From Bacillota bacterium (GTDB lineage: Bacteria; Bacillota; Negativicutes; CTSoil-072), in contig JAGFZV010000002.1 of assembly GCA_017889545.1 (NCBI GenBank), positions 1 through 64,000 on the forward strand: DNA of 64,000 nucleotides. The letters run 5' to 3'. The number at the start of each line of letters is the position of its first letter. The stretch's first letter is position 1. Made by a program: the position numbers and the translations under genes. The notes under the pieces are model-generated. The model made no database searches, was not told the DNA's origin, and was given only the letters and a program-made list of their open reading frames with translations. This document shows positions 61,758 to 64,000 of the stretch, in pieces.

Positions 61758-63176
61758 ATGTACAATTGCAAATCGAAAATTGCCGCCGAATTTATTGATG
61801 ACCAAGAAATTTTGGACACACTTGCCTTTGCGCAGCAAAACAAGAGGAATCGAGAGCTGATCGACAGTATCCTGGAACGGGCCAAAGACTGCAAAGGGTT
61901 GACGCATCGGGAAGCCGCGCTGCTTCTGGAGTGTGATTTGGAAGCCGAAAATAAAAAAATGATGGCCCTGTCAATGGATATTAAGCAAAAACTTTATGGA
62001 AATCGCATTGTCATGTTTGCCCCTTTATATCTTTCCAACTATTGCGTAAATGGGTGCGTATATTGTCCGTATCATCATAATAACAAAAATATTTCCCGCA
62101 AAAAACTTTCCCAGGCGGATATTGCACGGGAAGTAGTTGCTTTACAGGATATGGGGCATAAAAGGTTGGCATTGGAAACGGGAGAAGACCCCGTTAACAA
62201 CCCGATCGAATATGTATTGGAAAGCATCAAAACCATTTATAGTATCAAACATAAAAATGGCGATATCCGGCGTGTGAATGTCAATATTGCTGCAACGACG
62301 GTGGAAAATTACCGCAAACTCAAGGAAGCAGGGATTGGCACCTATATTCTTTTTCAGGAAACCTATAATAAACAAGCGTATGAACAGCTGCATCCAACCG
62401 GACCCAAGAGCGACTACGCCTACCATACAGAGGCGATGGATCGGGCCATGGAAGGCGGAATTGACGATGTTGGCATAGGCGTTTTGTTTGGCTTGAATAG
62501 GTACCGGTATGATTTTGTCGGCTTGCTCATGCATGCCGAACATTTGGAGGCGGCCATGGGAGTCGGACCGCATACCGTTAGTGTGCCGCGGATCCGTCCT
62601 GCGGATGATATTAATCCGGAAGACTTTAGTGATGCGATTTCGGACGATATATTTGCGAAAATAGTCACGGTGCTGCGAATTGCGGTTCCCTACACCGGCA
62701 TGATTGTCTCTACCCGTGAATCGCAAAAAACGCGTGAACGGGTGCTGAAATTAGGGGTAACTCAAATCAGCGGAGGTTCCAGCACCAGCGTTGGCGGTTA
62801 TGTGGAACCGGAAGCGGAAGAAGATAACTCGGCCCAGTTTGATGTAAATGATCGCCGCACTTTGGATGAAATTGTAAATTGGCTGTTGGCAATGGGCTAT
62901 ATTCCAAGTTTCTGCACTGCCTGCTATCGCGAAGGACGTACAGGCGACCGGTTTATGAAACTCGTAAAATCCGGACAAATTGCTAATTGTTGTCAGCCGA
63001 ACGCGCTGATGACGCTCAAGGAATATTTAGAAGACTACGCATCCGCGGATACCAAAGCAAAAGGCGAAATGGTAATCGCCAATGAAATCCCTCGCATTCC
63101 TAATGAAAAAGTGCGTGCAATCGCCGTAGAGCATTTGTCTGAACTTACAGACGGGAAACGCGACTTCCGTTTCTGA
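61758..63176 (+). CDS. hydG: [FeFe]-hydrogenase H-cluster maturase HydG
   Basis: 472 residues. The radical SAM motif C96-x3-C100-x2-C103 (YCVNGCVYCPYH) and the C-terminal cluster motif (CTACYREGRTGDRF, then CC about 20 residues on) are both present. HydG splits tyrosine to p-cresol, CO and cyanide, making the Fe(CO)2CN synthon of the H-cluster. GGAAGGGAG precedes the ATG at 61758. HydE, HydF and the hydrogenase are not adjacent in the window. The organism should therefore carry an [FeFe] hydrogenase. Confidence 0.92.
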   Translation: MYNCKSKIAAEFIDDQEILDTLAFAQQNKRNRELIDSILERAKDCKGLTHREAALLLECDLEAENKKMMALSMDIKQKLYGNRIVMFAPLYLSNYCVNGCVYCPYHHNNKNISRKKLSQADIAREVVALQDMGHKRLALETGEDPVNNPIEYVLESIKTIYSIKHKNGDIRRVNVNIAATTVENYRKLKEAGIGTYILFQETYNKQAYEQLHPTGPKSDYAYHTEAMDRAMEGGIDDVGIGVLFGLNRYRYDFVGLLMHAEHLEAAMGVGPHTVSVPRIRPADDINPEDFSDAISDDIFAKIVTVLRIAVPYTGMIVSTRESQKTRERVLKLGVTQISGGSSTSVGGYVEPEAEEDNSAQFDVNDRRTLDEIVNWLLAMGYIPSFCTACYREGRTGDRFMKLVKSGQIANCCQPNALMTLKEYLEDYASADTKAKGEMVIANEIPRIPNEKVRAIAVEHLSELTDGKRDFRF

Positions 63177-63261
63177 CCTGTACAACTTGCGGTGCGGTCA
63201 ATGTTTATTTGCGATTGGATATCGTGACAAAAATCGATCATCAAATAGCTTGGATTTGTGC

Positions 63262-63304
63262 AAATCTGACATCTTGTGTTGCGAAATGTCAGATTTGTTT
63301 TTTG
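63262..63304 (+). terminator. terminator after hydG
   Basis: Arms AAATCTGACAT / ATGTCAGATTT followed by GTTTTTTG. Confidence 0.85.
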
Positions 63305-63466
63305 TTCAAGAATAGAAAAAAGGATTTTTGCAAATTCAGCCGAAAGGATTTTAGAAACTGGTTAGTTATTTTTTTCAGTGGTTTGTATGACAGATTAGAG
63401 CGCGAGTAGACTGTAAGTATATATAGGCCGTGTGAAGGACAAAATAGTAACTGGGAGTGAAGACAG

Positions 63467-64000
63467 ATGAAAAAAACATTATTTGACCAGACGCAGATTG
63501 CCAGCATGAAACTGAAAAACCGGTTTTTCCGCTCGGCCACGTATGACGGTGTGGCTGATGAAAACGGACATTTGACAGAGCGGCTTCTTCAGGTGTACGA
63601 AAATTTGGCGAAAGGCGGAGTTGGCACAATCATTACCGGACTCACTGCGGTGATTGGTTCAGAACAGAGAATCCCTGGACAGATGGGGATCTATGATGAT
63701 TCGTTCATTGAGGAATATAAGCAAATGACGGAAATGGTTCACCGATACGAAGCGAATATTATCCTGCAAATTGCCTGTCTCGGATCTCAATCTTCGCCGA
63801 AAGGCAAGGCTGACAAAACGCTTTGGGGACCCAGCGCGGTGGAAGATTTAAGTTATAAAGTTACGCCGAAAGAAATGACCAAACAAGATATATTGACTGT
63901 GCAAACCGCTTTTGTCGATGCGGCTTTCCGGGCAAAACAAGCAGGGTTTGACGGCGTACAGATCCATGGGGCGCATGGGTATTTGTTAAGTAAATTTTTA
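63467..64000 (+). CDS. NADH:flavin oxidoreductase / old yellow enzyme family, 3' truncated
   Basis: 178 codons visible, running off the end of the window. The start MKKTLFDQTQIASMKLKNRFFRSATYDG (ATG at 63467 behind GGGAGTG), GGVGTIITGLTAV, ANIILQIACLG and the FMN-barrel segment AFRAKQAGFDGVQIHGAHGYLLSKFL are typical of the OYE/2,4-dienoyl-CoA reductase family. It reduces an activated double bond with NAD(P)H through FMN. The possible C-terminal Fe-S/FAD part lies outside, so the subtype is open. TATAGGCCGTGTGAAGGA upstream resembles the edge of the mosaic repeat. Confidence 0.85.
   Translation, partial: MKKTLFDQTQIASMKLKNRFFRSATYDGVADENGHLTERLLQVYENLAKGGVGTIITGLTAVIGSEQRIPGQMGIYDDSFIEEYKQMTEMVHRYEANIILQIACLGSQSSPKGKADKTLWGPSAVEDLSYKVTPKEMTKQDILTVQTAFVDAAFRAKQAGFDGVQIHGAHGYLLSKFL

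Noticed and set aside
1-64000. CRISPR arrays, rRNA or tRNA genes
   Set aside because: No regularly spaced direct repeats and no tRNA/rRNA signature sequences were found on reading through.

Overview
The window looks like a chromosomal segment of an anaerobic, probably diderm Firmicute; Negativicutes (Sporomusaceae-like) is my best inference. Reasons: typical Firmicute Shine-Dalgarno sites and TTG/GTG starts, a LexA/DinR-type SOS box, a NiaR-nadAB unit, desulfoferrodoxin, a 2-oxoacid:ferredoxin oxidoreductase, HydG, phosphate butyryltransferase and sigma-54 enhancer-binding regulators. A peptidoglycan-hydrolase effector paired with an exported immunity candidate would also fit a cell with a periplasm. 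I saw no rRNA, tRNA, CRISPR array, transposase or intact integrase.

Layout. 1-2302: end of a 2-oxoacid:ferredoxin oxidoreductase operon, then a palindromic mosaic repeat. 2706-6531: YheO-like regulator, NiaR, nadA and nadB with a clear promoter/operator. 7058-12902: two HD-domain nucleotide hydrolases, a membrane protein, a chemotaxis receptor and superoxide reductase. 13120-24689: a receiver/PPDK-like fusion, an LDH2-type dehydrogenase, two sigma-54 activators, a cysteine desulfidase under a recognisable sigma-54 promoter, MsrB and small enzymes. 24842-29126: an ArgD-like aminotransferase, then a DNA-repair cluster (radical SAM pair behind an SOS-box promoter, then 3-methyladenine glycosylase).

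29138-49003 is the accessory island and the most interesting part. It carries a lambda-order tail module (tail terminator-like, tail tube, M-, L-, K- and J-like proteins, a fibre) and a lysis cassette (XhlA-like, small membrane protein, glucosaminidase, membrane-anchored protein). No head, portal, terminase, integrase, tail chaperone or tape-measure gene is visible. Four genes in it share a short marker motif (E-L-[ST]-x-Q ... [DN]-G-[LY] ... P-x-G-x-x-W-x-V-N). Three of these are multidomain toxin-like proteins, each followed by an immunity candidate: ParB-like C-terminus, HNH-like nuclease with a Tdi1-like partner, and peptidoglycan hydrolase with an exported partner. The fourth is only the marker module, followed by a membrane protein. 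I infer a tail-derived effector-delivery or tailocin-like system with exchangeable toxin/immunity cassettes. The first cassette (29215-31164) appears to be an internally deleted second copy of the locus at 33261-37520. A regulator at the head of that locus is split by a G9 tract, so it may be phase-variable; two near-identical 89-base putative RNA elements and three copies of a TGTACGTATAAAGAA motif accompany these units.

49294-64000: a branched-chain amino-acid ABC transporter operon ending in an M20 peptidase, a threonine aldolase, an ion channel, a Gdt1-type Mn exporter behind a yybP-ykoY riboswitch, TcdA, an anion permease, phosphate butyryltransferase, HydG behind a terminator-containing leader, and the start of an old-yellow-enzyme-type oxidoreductase. 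All functional names rest on motif recognition by eye; no database search was run.
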